A DNA stretch of 33,978 bases from positions 1 through 33,978 of the forward strand of contig JAFUQN010000135.1 in assembly GCA_017472365.1 (NCBI GenBank). Reading direction: 5' to 3'. The translations under genes were made by a program, and so were the position numbers. Below are positions 7,704 to 15,414 of this stretch, piece by piece. The DNA comes from Bacillota bacterium (GTDB taxonomy: Bacteria > Bacillota > Clostridia > Peptostreptococcales > Anaerovoracaceae). The notes under the pieces were generated by a model that searched no databases, had not been told where the DNA came from, and was given only the letters and a program-made list of their open reading frames with translations. Each line of letters opens with the position of its first letter. Positions within the stretch are counted from its first letter, which is position 1.

Positions 7704-8670
7704 TTATCTTCCCTCACCAGGGAATGGTTTCTGAGTATTTCGGATGCTGACCGCCAGCTTCTTCACGGGAGGCTGGACCATAGCCAGAAGTTCATCACCA
7801 AATTCGATGAATTTGGTGTCTTTTTCTGTGAGCGGCTCCCACTTTGCCAAGCCTTCCACATCGGGGACGCCCGTTTTAATGAAAGCAGCGAAGTAGTCGA
7901 TCATGTTCTCGGCAATTCGCTGATCGATTTCATTAAAGGAGCGGCAGCTCCGATGGAGGGTATTGAAAGCATACCAAAGATCAAGGCCATGGTAAGCACC
8001 CTCATCATCGTCACCTGTGTCACGGGTAAGATAGTAGCCATAAACCGGCTGTCTACCCGCTCGGCTGTGGTAAGCACCCCATTCGACGGCAGCGTTATAG
8101 AGGAAATAGTACTAGATATCATCGGCGGAAAAACCGGTGATACAAGGCACATCGATCACGGAATTGGTGAGCGCAAGCTCGGTCGGAGTTCCGGGGATCC
8201 AATCTCCGTCAATGATAGGACAAGGGCCAATGGTAGTAGGTGTTTTGGCTGTGGCAGCAACCCAGGCACCGGGACGACCAGGACGCAGCTGGTGTTCCCA
8301 GGGACCGGCACTGCTCATCATCACGGCACCGTGGAACAATCCCTTTGCATAAGGACTGTACAGCAGCATCTGAACGTATTGCGCGCCAGCACTCTCACCC
8401 ATCACAGTGACACGGTTCGGGTCACCGCTAAAGGCGGCAATGTTATCGCGCACCCATGTGAGAGCTGCCACCTGATCCTTCAGGCCGTAATTGCCTCCAT
8501 GAGTTTTATCACGGCCAGAGGCAAAGGCATTCAGACGGTAGTTGATGCTGACCAGAACGATACCGCTCTTACAATAGCTACACCATTGCAAATCTCAGAG
8601 CTCCCGTTTCCACCGCGAATGAAGGAGCCTCCATGAATAAATACAGCCACGGGATAGTTTTCTCCTGGGG
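7704..8670 (-). pseudogene. Decayed type-B carboxylesterase (para-nitrobenzyl esterase family)
   Basis: On the minus strand the order is clearly that of a type-B carboxylesterase: YPVAVFIHGGSF (oxyanion-hole HGG), VLVSINYRLNAF, GNYGLKDQVAALTWVRDNI, the nucleophile motif VTVMGESAGAQ, PIIDG, then YYFLYNAAVEWGAYH and a C-terminal MIDYFAAFIKTG with FIEFGDEL. It is broken. The N-terminal part before HGG is missing, a frameshift lies near 8575-8590 just after the HGG region, and an in-frame TAG is at 8112-8114 between FSADDI and YYFLYN. About 320 codons remain against 500 or so in intact relatives, so internal deletions are also likely. Its truncated 5' end meets a fragment of an unrelated gene on the other strand near 8665-8675. 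Confidence 0.88.
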
Positions 8671-9037
8671 AATCACAGACGATGCAGTTGAGTATCTTTC
8701 TGAATACAGTTGGCCCGGTAATGTAAGAGAACTTGAACACGTCCTTGAGCGTGCATGTGTGTTGAAAAATGAAGCGATGCTGGATAGGGATATGTTTCTT
8801 TTTCTTGAAAAGAAAAAGAAACATAAGCATACGAAAAACATTTCACAATCATTTTTAAACGACAATTTCTTCCTAAAGAAAGGACTGGCTGAAAAGGAAC
8901 TGATCATTGAAGCCCTGAAAAAGAGCAGTGGAAACAAAACACAGGCGGCAGCCCTCATGGGAATTTCCCGCAGCCTTTTATGTTCAAAAATCAAAAAGTA
9001 CAATATCGAAGAAGTCTTTATGCTTGATAACGAATAA
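8633..9037 (+). pseudogene. C-terminal remnant of a sigma-54-dependent (NtrC-type) activator, possibly a translatable chimera
   Basis: From about 8665 the reading matches the end of a bacterial enhancer-binding protein: AVEYLSEYSWPGNVRELEHVLERA is the end of the AAA+ domain, and ELIIEALKKSSGNKTQAAALMGIS plus RSLLCSKIKKYNI is the Fis-type helix-turn-helix. The receiver or sensor domain and nearly all of the ATPase, including Walker A and GAFTGA, are absent, so it cannot activate sigma-54. Upstream of about 8665 the DNA is the antisense of the esterase remnant. By chance or selection, that DNA supplies an ATG at 8633 with AAGGAG five bases upstream, giving an open 134-codon frame with an intact DNA-binding domain. 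It is most simply a rearrangement scar; expression is possible but not shown. Confidence 0.8.
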
Positions 9038-9076
9038 AAAAACGGATGCGGCCTCAAAAGGTCGCATCCGTTTTTA
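9038..9076 (+). terminator. Bidirectional terminator
   Basis: CGGATGCG and CGCATCCG arms are flanked by an A-run on the left and a T-run on the right, immediately after the sigma-54 activator remnant. In reverse it serves the DUF134-NifX gene, whose stop codon is at 9094. Confidence 0.9.
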
Positions 9077-9093
9077 CTTGTAGCAAGTTCAAT

Positions 9094-9858
9094 TTAGTGG
9101 CAGTGTCCGCCGCAGTGGTGGTCTCCGCCATGATGATGGCCGTGGCTTCCGCAGTCGTGGCCTTCGCCGTGGTCGTGATGGTGATTACATACGGTGTCCG
9201 GATTGTAAGCTAAGCTTCCGGCCAGCAGAGATTCTACCTGAGTATCAGCGTCTCCCATGGCACCGGGATACAAACGAATTCCGGCTTCTGCAAGAGCAAC
9301 TCTCGCACCGCCGCCGATTCCGCCGCAGATCAGAATATCCACGCCGTGTTCCTTCAGGAAACCAGACAGGGCACCATGGCCGCTGCCATTGGTATCTACT
9401 ACTTCTGCGCTTACGATTTTACCTTCTTCCACAGTGTAGATTTTGAACTGTTCGGTATGGCCGAAATGCTGAAAAATCATTCCTTCTGCGTAAGTAACTG
9501 CAATTTTCATCGTCATAACTCCTTTTCTGTTCCCTGTGTCAATGTGTCCGTCCTCTGTCGTCCGCTCGTGCAATTCATAATGGCCGCCTTCAATCTGAAG
9601 CCTCGTTCCTTCCACAAGAAAACGGGCCAGCTTCGTCCGCGCCGAAGAATAGACCGCCTGAATGGTGGCTCTCCCAACTTCCATGCGTTCCGCACACTGC
9701 TCCTGCGTCATTCCCAGATAATCGATCAATCGGATCGCTTCATATTCATCCACATTTAAGATGATGCGGTTTGTTTCGTTCTCCGCCGTCTTTTCCGTAA
9801 AAAAATCACAGCAGGACGGAATTTTACTTACCTTTCGACATTTACTGGGTCTGGCCAT
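9094..9858 (-). CDS. DUF134 (UPF0251) DNA-binding domain fused to a NifX/NifB-type domain with a His-rich tail
   Basis: The product is about 254 aa. Residues 1 to about 95 are a UPF0251/DUF134 domain, starting MARPSKCRKVSK with a CC pair and a helix-turn-helix-like stretch (NVDEYEAIRLIDYLGMTQEQCAERM, then VGRATIQAVYSSAR). From about residue 115 a dinitrogenase iron-molybdenum cofactor-type domain follows (KIAVTYAEGMIFQHFGHTEQF, then VDILICGGIGGGARVAL). The last 30 or so residues are nearly all His, Gly, Asp and Cys, a likely metal-binding tail. ATG at 9858 is chosen because MARPSK matches the family start and AGAGGAG precedes it; upstream ATG at 9915 would run through the promoter leader. Metal-responsive regulation is inferred from the architecture. 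It is divergent from a P-loop gene, with an inverted repeat between. Confidence 0.85.
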   Translation of the reverse strand: MARPSKCRKVSKIPSCCDFFTEKTAENETNRIILNVDEYEAIRLIDYLGMTQEQCAERMEVGRATIQAVYSSARTKLARFLVEGTRLQIEGGHYELHERTTEDGHIDTGNRKGVMTMKIAVTYAEGMIFQHFGHTEQFKIYTVEEGKIVSAEVVDTNGSGHGALSGFLKEHGVDILICGGIGGGARVALAEAGIRLYPGAMGDADTQVESLLAGSLAYNPDTVCNHHHDHGEGHDCGSHGHHHGGDHHCGGHCH

Positions 9859-9897
9859 GGGAACTCCTCTACTCTTATGATAACTGAAATCGTCATC

Positions 9898-9958
9898 ATT
9901 ATTAACATATGCCATTTATATTTTTATGATACTCTCATTAAAAACATATGTCAATAAT
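9898..9958 (-). promoter_or_regulatory. Promoter and inverted-repeat operator between the DUF134-NifX and P-loop genes
   Basis: On the minus strand TTGACA (9954-9949) and TATCAT (9931-9926) are 17 bases apart, a strong promoter for the DUF134-NifX gene. Two 14-base half-sites, ATTATTAACATATG (9898-9911) and CATATGTCAATAAT (9945-9958), form an inverted repeat with 13 of 14 positions matching. One covers the -35 element and the other lies just downstream of the start point. Each holds a CATATG core. Autoregulation by the DUF134 domain is a natural guess. Confidence 0.7.
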
Positions 9959-10026
9959 ATTCCACACATATTTTCGGTTCCATTCATAATATATATTGCT
10001 GTTTGACCAAGAAAGGAGACTTACAT

Positions 10027-11136
10027 ATGTCTGGAACCACACGCCATTATTTTCCCGGGAATAACACCGCCCAGGGATTCTTTTCGTATTATCCCCACAT
10101 TCTGGATCAGCGTCAGGCCAGGAAGATCTACTGTCTCAAAGGCGGCCCCGGTTTGGGAAAGTCTACGCTGATGCGTCAGATCGGCGAAGCCCTTCTGAAG
10201 GACGATGAAGATGTGGATTTTCTCCACTGCTCCTCCGATCCCGATTCGCTGGACGGGATCCTGATCCGTTCTAAAGGCGTCCTGATGGTGGACGGAACAT
10301 CGCCCCACATCGTGGATCCCGTAAATCCCGGAGCCGTGGACACCATCGTCCACCTGGGCGACTATTGGAACGAAGACGGGATCCGCAAGCACCGCCAGGA
10401 GATCATCGACACCGGTCTTCGACTGAAAACTCACTATGCCCGGGCCTACGGCTACCTGGGAGCCGCCGGTACGCTCCACAAAGCGCTGTATCAAATCTAT
10501 GACCAATATCTGAATAAACCTCAGATGTACAAAAAGGCGGCCTCCATCATCAACCGGGAACTGACGCATAAGAAACTGGCTTCCGTACCGGGAACGGTGC
10601 GGAAGCAGTTTGCCTCGGCGCTGACACCCAAGGGCCATGTGAACTTCATCCCCGATCTGATGTCCGAGGCAACCCGCGTCTACCTGATCGAAGAACCGGT
10701 GGGTATGAACGGCGGGCGGATGATCCAGCTGTTTCTGGAACAGGCGCTCCAGCGGGGATACGACGCGGAATGTTACTACTGCGCCATGGATCCCTCCGAC
10801 AAGCCGGAGCATCTCTACATTCCCCAAATCAAAACGGCCTTCGTCAGCTCCAACGACTTCCATCCGCTGGAACCACGGGATTTCCGCGGAAAAGTGTCGG
10901 TGGTCGACATGCACAAGTGGATCCATATCCCCAAGGACGACCCGGCAGCCGCTGACGCGGATTCCATGACCCAGCTGATCGGCCAGCTGGTGGGAAATGC
11001 TTTCCGGTGTTTCCGCAATGCCAAGGCGGATCACGACATGCTGGAGGAATTCTACATCCCTCACATGGATTTCTCCCGCCTTGATCCTCTGAAACAGAAG
11101 ATTTTAAGCGAGATTCGGGGATTCGAACGAATCTAA
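10027..11136 (+). CDS. P-loop ATPase of the PRK06851-like type, with a degenerate second P-loop half
   Basis: The product (369 aa) is a cytoplasmic nucleotide-binding protein of unknown role. Near residues 34-48 it has KIYCLKGGPGLGKSTLMRQI, a clean Walker A. The protein looks internally duplicated. IYCLKGGPGLGKSTL, then LHCSSDPDSLDGI and VLMVDGTSPH in the first half correspond to VYLIEEPVGMNGGRM, then YYCAMDPSDKPEH and TAFVSSNDFH in the second, where the Walker A Gly-Lys-Ser has been lost. ATG at 10027 is chosen because GGAG lies eight bases upstream; the TTG at 10003 is less well placed. It is divergent from the DUF134-NifX gene. It could regulate or assist metal or cofactor insertion, but that is speculation from position only. 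Confidence 0.7.
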   Translation: MSGTTRHYFPGNNTAQGFFSYYPHILDQRQARKIYCLKGGPGLGKSTLMRQIGEALLKDDEDVDFLHCSSDPDSLDGILIRSKGVLMVDGTSPHIVDPVNPGAVDTIVHLGDYWNEDGIRKHRQEIIDTGLRLKTHYARAYGYLGAAGTLHKALYQIYDQYLNKPQMYKKAASIINRELTHKKLASVPGTVRKQFASALTPKGHVNFIPDLMSEATRVYLIEEPVGMNGGRMIQLFLEQALQRGYDAECYYCAMDPSDKPEHLYIPQIKTAFVSSNDFHPLEPRDFRGKVSVVDMHKWIHIPKDDPAAADADSMTQLIGQLVGNAFRCFRNAKADHDMLEEFYIPHMDFSRLDPLKQKILSEIRGFERI

Positions 11137-11149
11137 GACCTTCCACCAC

Positions 11150-11178
11150 TTGTGAAACGCGGCGAAATGTGGTATATT
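11150..11178 (+). promoter_or_regulatory. Promoter of the DMT transporter/Sms operon
   Basis: TTGTGA (11150-11155) and TATATT (11173-11178) are separated by 17 bases, about 45 bases upstream of the DMT start codon. No other promoter was seen before the end of the SmsB gene at 13890. Confidence 0.6.
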
Positions 11179-11222
11179 TGATAAGATTGAAGTATACGTA
11201 GTCTATATTTGCGAGGAACTAC

Positions 11223-12104
11223 ATGAAAACACAGTATGGAAAGTATATCGCATCGCTTTTGATCTTCGGGACCAACGGCGTGGTTGCCAGCTTTCTGACA
11301 CTGAACAATACCGCCATCATCTTCTACCGGACCGTGATCGGAAGCTTATTTCTTCTGAGTCTGCTATTGATCACGAAGAAACTTCCGAAGCCGGAGCTTT
11401 TGAAAGGTCAGCTTCTTCCAGTATCCATCTCCGGCGCGACTCTGGGGCTGGGGTGGCTGTTCTTGTTCGAAGCCTACCGTCAGATCGGCGTGGGGACCGC
11501 CACATTGTTATACTACTTGGGACCCGCCATCTTTATGATCCTGGCGCCGCTCCTGTTCAAAGAACGGATCGCTCTGTCCCGGATCATCGGTATCACAGCC
11601 GCGTTTCTGGGAATGATTCTGGTGAATTTCAATCTCCTGGGAACGGACGCGGAAGGTTCTTCCTTCTACGGGATCCTCTGCGGCCTGGGCTCTGCCCTGA
11701 TGTACGCGGTGATGCTGGTGGCCAACAAAAAGGTGACCAACCTGAACGGTGTGGACCGGACCTTTTTCCAGCTGGTGTTTGCCGGACTGGTGGTCACACT
11801 CTACGCCCTGGTGACCCAGAAAGCTCTATGGCCTGTTCACTCCACGGAGCTCCTCCCCTTATTGATTCTCTGCATCGTCAATACGGGATTGGGCTGTTAC
11901 TTCTATTTCTCGTCCACTCACCTGCTCCCCGTTCAGTCGGTGGCAGTTCTGAGTTATATCGACCCTCTGTCAGCTCTGGTGTTCTCTGCTCTCTTTCTGG
12001 ATGAGCGCATGGGAATGCTTCAAATGATAGGTGCTGCTCTGATTCTGGGCGGCGCGGCTTTCGGCGAGTTATATCGTCCGCGAAACAAAGGAGGAAAACC
12101 ATGA
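11223..12104 (+). CDS. DMT/EamA-family membrane transporter
   Basis: The product (293 aa) has about ten hydrophobic helices in two related EamA halves, the usual size and layout of drug/metabolite transporters that move amino acids, nucleotides or other small metabolites across the cytoplasmic membrane. Typical signs are GTNGVVASF in helix 1, GVGTATLLYYLGPAIFMILAPLLFKERI ending the first half (the family's xxERI loop), and PVQSVAVLSYIDPLSALVFSALFLDER in the second. ATG at 11223 follows GAGGA. The stop codon overlaps the ATG of the 44-aa gene (ATGA), so translation is coupled and the transporter is in the same transcript as the Sms iron-sulphur genes. The substrate is unknown; a link to cysteine or sulphur supply is only a guess from context. 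Confidence 0.9.
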   Translation: MKTQYGKYIASLLIFGTNGVVASFLTLNNTAIIFYRTVIGSLFLLSLLLITKKLPKPELLKGQLLPVSISGATLGLGWLFLFEAYRQIGVGTATLLYYLGPAIFMILAPLLFKERIALSRIIGITAAFLGMILVNFNLLGTDAEGSSFYGILCGLGSALMYAVMLVANKKVTNLNGVDRTFFQLVFAGLVVTLYALVTQKALWPVHSTELLPLLILCIVNTGLGCYFYFSSTHLLPVQSVAVLSYIDPLSALVFSALFLDERMGMLQMIGAALILGGAAFGELYRPRNKGGKP

Positions 12105-12235
12105 GTACGAAGAAAACCAACAAGAAAGACTACGTGATCGGAACCATCATCGCCGGCGCTGTATCCGCGGCTTGTCTGGCTGGAATGAAGCTGATCGACA
12201 AGAAGATGCAAAAGAAAAAGGACAACAATAACTAA
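12101..12235 (+). CDS. 44-aa single-helix membrane microprotein in the Sms operon
   Basis: This short gene encodes a 44-residue protein with a Lys-rich head (MSTKKTNKKD), one hydrophobic helix (YVIGTIIAGAVSAACLAGMKL) and a Lys-rich tail ending KKKDNNN. Translation signals are convincing: GGAGG lies six bases before the ATG, the ATG overlaps the stop of the DMT gene, and the stop is followed by the AAGGAG of the SmsC gene eleven bases on. The helix contains one Cys. It could be a subunit of the upstream transporter, a membrane tether for the Sms complex, or unrelated. No family was recognised. Confidence 0.75.
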   Translation: MSTKKTNKKDYVIGTIIAGAVSAACLAGMKLIDKKMQKKKDNNN

Positions 12236-12245
12236 GGAGAACCTA

Positions 12246-12980
12246 ATGCTGAAACTGGAACATCTCGCCTGGACCTTACCTACCGGCGAGGAGATCATTA
12301 AAGATATCGACCTGACCATCCCCGACAACAAACTGGTGGTCATCACCGGCCCCAACGGCGGTGGAAAAACTACCACGGCTAAGATGATTGCCGGGATCGT
12401 AACTCCCGACAGCGGCCGTATCATCCTGGATGGAGAAGACATCACCGACTGTGACATCACCGAACGCGCCCGTAAGGGAATCGCTTTCGCCTTCCAGCAG
12501 CCCGTCCGTTTCAAGGGACTGACTGTACGCGACATGCTGGAAATGGCGTCCGGAAAGAACCTGGCGGAAGAAAGCGCCTGCGGTTATCTGAGCAACGTGG
12601 GCTTATGTGCCAGCGAATACATCGACCGCGAAATGGATACCAGCCTGTCCGGCGGTGAAATCAAGCGTATCGAAATCGCCACTGCACTGGCCAGAAATGC
12701 CAAGCTGTCCATCTTCGACGAACCGGAAGCCGGGATCGACCTGTGGAGCTTTGCCCGTCTCGTAGAAACCTTCGAAGATCTGAAAAAGAACCACAACGGT
12801 ACTTTGCTGATCATCTCCCACCAGGAACGTATCTTGTCCATCGCTGATGAAATCGTCGTGGTTGCTGACGGTAACATCCTGCAGCACGGTCCCCGTGAAG
12901 AAGTCCTGCCCACACTGCTGGCAGGTACCATGATGCCCTGTTGTCCTCTGGGCGGAAAGGGAGGTATGTTCAATGAATAA
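12246..12980 (+). CDS. SmsC/SufC-type ABC ATPase of a minimal iron-sulphur cluster assembly system
   Basis: The product (244 aa) is the ATPase of a SUF-like system that builds iron-sulphur clusters in the cytoplasm. It has Walker A GPNGGGKTT (about residues 35-43), a Q-loop (FAFQQP), the signature LSGGEIKR and Walker B LSIFDEPEAGIDLWSF, then the switch His in IISHQ. The EPEAGIDLWSF version of Walker B is what is expected in the short two-gene Sms form rather than in the classic five-gene suf cluster. There is no transmembrane domain. The gene follows the microprotein by ten bases and overlaps the SmsB gene by eight, so the two subunits are translationally coupled. No scaffold or desulphurase gene is adjacent. 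Confidence 0.88.
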   Translation: MLKLEHLAWTLPTGEEIIKDIDLTIPDNKLVVITGPNGGGKTTTAKMIAGIVTPDSGRIILDGEDITDCDITERARKGIAFAFQQPVRFKGLTVRDMLEMASGKNLAEESACGYLSNVGLCASEYIDREMDTSLSGGEIKRIEIATALARNAKLSIFDEPEAGIDLWSFARLVETFEDLKKNHNGTLLIISHQERILSIADEIVVVADGNILQHGPREEVLPTLLAGTMMPCCPLGGKGGMFNE

Positions 12981-13890
12981 GACAACCGAAGAGCTGCTTC
13001 GCCTGATCTCCGACTTTGACGGAGAACTGACAGGCGCATACAACATCCGTGTTGACGGCGAATGTGACAGCCGCCAGTCCACTGAACATGTACGCATCGA
13101 GTCCAAGATCATGGAACCGGGGATCGATATCTTCATCTCTGCAGAAGCACAGGGTGAAACCGTATTTATTCCCGCTTGTGTCAGCCATGGTGGCGTCAAT
13201 GACCTGGTGTACAACGATTTCCACATCGAAGCAGGCGCAGACGTGATCATTGTTGCCGGATGCGGCGTTCACAACGATGGTCATGAAGATGCCCAGCACA
13301 ACGGGATCCATCGTTTCTTCGTGGGTAAGAACGCTCACGTTCTGTACAAGGAAAAACATATCGGTACCGGCGACGGAAACGGCGAACGCAAGATCAATCC
13401 GGTAACCGACTGTTACCTGGAAGACGGCGCAGTCCTGGAAATGGACACCATCCAGCTGTCCGGTGTCGATACTACCGATCGTAAGACCAGTGCTACCCTG
13501 GGTTCCAATGCGAAGTTTATCGTTCGCGAACGTCTGACGACCGACGGTGACGAAACGGCAGACACCGATTTCGTGGTTACCCTGAACGGAGAAAACTCCG
13601 GTGTTGACCTGGTATCCCGTTCCGTAGCCCGCGGTAACTCCCACCAGTTCTACAAGTCCACCATCATCGGCAACAACCGCTGCACAGGTCACTCCGAATG
13701 TGACGCCATTCTGTCCGAACAGGGTACTGTAATTGCCCTGCCCGCTCTGGAAGCGAACCACATCGATGCCGAACTGGTTCACGAAGCAGCGATCGGAAAG
13801 ATCGCCGGCGAACAGATCCTGAAGCTTCGTACTTTGGGCCTCACCGAAGAAGAAGCCGAAGAACGCATCATCGCAGGATTCCTGAAATAA
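12973..13890 (+). CDS. SmsB/SufB-type scaffold protein of a minimal iron-sulphur cluster assembly system
   Basis: The product (305 aa) is a beta-helix scaffold that pairs with the preceding ATPase. It is much shorter than E. coli SufB or SufD (over 420 aa), because the N-terminal domain is absent, as in the minimal Sms systems. The C-terminal region carries the functional landmarks: SHQFYKSTIIGN, ECDAIL with the Cys that aligns with the cluster-relevant Cys of SufB, then LEANHIDAELVHEAAIGKIAGEQILKL and a GLTEEEAEERIIAGFL tail nearly matching the SufB ending. Other Cys and His residues cluster in VAGCGVHNDGHEDAQHNGIH. The start overlaps the end of the SmsC gene. A strong terminator follows. 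Confidence 0.88.
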   Translation: MNKTTEELLRLISDFDGELTGAYNIRVDGECDSRQSTEHVRIESKIMEPGIDIFISAEAQGETVFIPACVSHGGVNDLVYNDFHIEAGADVIIVAGCGVHNDGHEDAQHNGIHRFFVGKNAHVLYKEKHIGTGDGNGERKINPVTDCYLEDGAVLEMDTIQLSGVDTTDRKTSATLGSNAKFIVRERLTTDGDETADTDFVVTLNGENSGVDLVSRSVARGNSHQFYKSTIIGNNRCTGHSECDAILSEQGTVIALPALEANHIDAELVHEAAIGKIAGEQILKLRTLGLTEEEAEERIIAGFLK

Positions 13891-13905
13891 TCAGTTTCAA
13901 AAAGC

Positions 13906-13945
13906 AATTAACCCCACAGCGTTATTACGCCGTGGGGTTTTTAAT
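13906..13945 (+). terminator. Bidirectional terminator between the Sms operon and the C39-like peptidase gene
   Basis: AATTA plus ACCCCAC-GCG pairs with CGC-GTGGGGT plus TAATT, with a T-run on the right and an A-rich flank on the left. It lies 15 bases after the SmsB stop and 6 bases from the stop of the convergent peptidase gene. Confidence 0.9.
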
Positions 13946-13951
13946 TGTATA

Positions 13952-14545
13952 TCAGTTTCTCCAGAACAGATAATAGCTGGGAGTTCGGGTAGAGCTGTCT
14001 TCCACCAGCACTTCCATATCGACAATGCAGAGTACGCCGCGGAATTCCACCTGACCTTTTCGTCCTTCTTCATCGAATTTTCCATCGCTGTAATCCGGAT
14101 CGAGGATCGCGATTCTTCCGTCTTCCAGCTCCGACACCGCAGTGATATAATGTCCGCCGTGGGAGAATACACCGATACGGCCTTCCTTATCACCTCCGCA
14201 GTGAACGACTGCCGCACCACCCGTTCTCAAACAATATCTGAGCCGTTCCGGATCGGAGGTCATTTCCAGCTTTAAATCCAGCAGTTCTGCCACTGCCGGA
14301 GCATAGATCTTGTAATCCGTACCAACTTTGTGATTTGCCTTCGTCCGATAGGCCAGTTCCATAGCCTTTTCCAAATCGAAATCATACTTCACCAAAAGAC
14401 GGTCCGCAACCATCACTGCAGCACAAAGCCCGCAGGCGGAAGATGCCACTGTGGTTTTTTCACCATCTTTTCTCGCCTCTTCATCCAGCTCTGTCTTCGT
14501 CACATAGATCCATTCCGGATAATCCAACTGTCTTACAAATTTCAT
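13952..14545 (-). CDS. C39-like (papain-fold) cysteine peptidase domain protein
   Basis: The product (197 aa) resembles the peptidase C39-like family. The likely catalytic Cys is in SSACGLCAAVMVADRLL near residue 40, the His in GVFSHGGHYITAV, and the Asp in ILDPDYSDG, in the right order and spacing. There is no signal peptide and no ABC exporter domain, so it probably acts in the cytoplasm or is an inactive relative that only uses the fold. ATG at 14545 follows AAGGAGGTG; the GTG at 14554 is part of that site. It sits 47 bases downstream of aroE on the same strand and is probably co-transcribed, though no functional link is evident. Confidence 0.75.
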   Translation of the reverse strand: MKFVRQLDYPEWIYVTKTELDEEARKDGEKTTVASSACGLCAAVMVADRLLVKYDFDLEKAMELAYRTKANHKVGTDYKIYAPAVAELLDLKLEMTSDPERLRYCLRTGGAAVVHCGGDKEGRIGVFSHGGHYITAVSELEDGRIAILDPDYSDGKFDEEGRKGQVEFRGVLCIVDMEVLVEDSSTRTPSYYLFWRN

Positions 14546-14592
14546 TACCGGCACCTCCTTACCGTTCTTCTAAGGAATAAACGTTTCAATTT

Positions 14593-15357
14593 TTATTTTG
14601 AGTTCCAGATTTCCTGGGCTTTCACGGCCTGTTCCATCAGCATCGTCATACCATTGGCTGCGATCATTCCCAATTCCTTCGCATATTTCAAAAACTGTGT
14701 TTCATCGGGATTGTAGATCGCGTCCAATGCGGCAAACGCGCCCAGGCGCTTCATAACCTCTGCAGAAATGGGCGACACACCCTCGTTCGGCCACATTCCC
14801 ACGGGAGTACAATTGACCACAAGGTCCACATGAAATTCCTGTTCCAAAGCATCGTACGATACCATCGGACACTCCATGTATGTGTCGCCAACCTTCGCGG
14901 AGCGGCTTGCCACATGAATTTCTGTAGCACCACCGGCACGGATCGCTGCGATAAAAGCACGGGCTGCGCCACCGGCTCCCAGGATCAGTACTTTCTTTCC
15001 CTGGACATCGATTTTATTTTCATTTAAAAGTTCCAACACTCCGTAATAGTCTGTATTGTAACCGACAGTCCTTCCGTCTTCCGTAAAGTGGATGGTATTG
15101 ACCGCACCGATCATCTGAGCCTGCGGTGCAATTTCATCCAGAAGCGGCATCACCGTCTGTTTGTAGGGAATGGTTACATTAAGACCCGTATACCGTCTCT
15201 CACTTTTGATTTTTAAAAAATCCTGCTCCACCGTCTCGCGCGGCAGTTCCACCAAAGTGTAGTCCCCCTCGATGTGGCGCTCAAACATAATAATTTTATG
15301 AAGCTGCGGTGACAAGCTGTGCCCCAGATGTTCGCCTAATAATCCAAAATGTTTCAT
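14593..15357 (-). CDS. aroE: Shikimate dehydrogenase
   Basis: The enzyme (254 aa) reduces 3-dehydroshikimate to shikimate with NADPH, the fourth step of aromatic amino-acid synthesis. The order of motifs is standard: GLLGEHLGHSLSPQLHK (shikimate binding), NVTIPYKQ with the catalytic Lys, GAVNTIHF, the catalytic Asp in GYNTDYYG, and the Rossmann loop LILGAGGAARAF, with VNCTPVGMWP near the C-terminal side. ATG at 15357 is preferred since GAGGGGTGA precedes it; GTG at 15366 lies inside that site. It stands away from other aro genes, followed by the C39-like gene. No other shikimate enzyme is in the window. Confidence 0.95.
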   Translation of the reverse strand: MKHFGLLGEHLGHSLSPQLHKIIMFERHIEGDYTLVELPRETVEQDFLKIKSERRYTGLNVTIPYKQTVMPLLDEIAPQAQMIGAVNTIHFTEDGRTVGYNTDYYGVLELLNENKIDVQGKKVLILGAGGAARAFIAAIRAGGATEIHVASRSAKVGDTYMECPMVSYDALEQEFHVDLVVNCTPVGMWPNEGVSPISAEVMKRLGAFAALDAIYNPDETQFLKYAKELGMIAANGMTMLMEQAVKAQEIWNSK

Positions 15358-15414
15358 ATTGGTCACCCCTCTTCACATAGATTTTTGATTCTTTCTTCAT
15401 ATTAGCACATTCCA

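Noticed and set aside
7584-8636. 350-codon plus-strand frame over the esterase remnant
   Set aside because: Starts inside the MATE gene and runs antisense to clear esterase motifs; not a gene.
8665-9037. Functional sigma-54 activator
   Set aside because: Walker A, GAFTGA and the sensing domain are missing.
10021-11064. 347-codon minus-strand frame opposite the P-loop gene
   Set aside because: Antisense shadow; the plus strand has Walker A and a good ribosome binding site.
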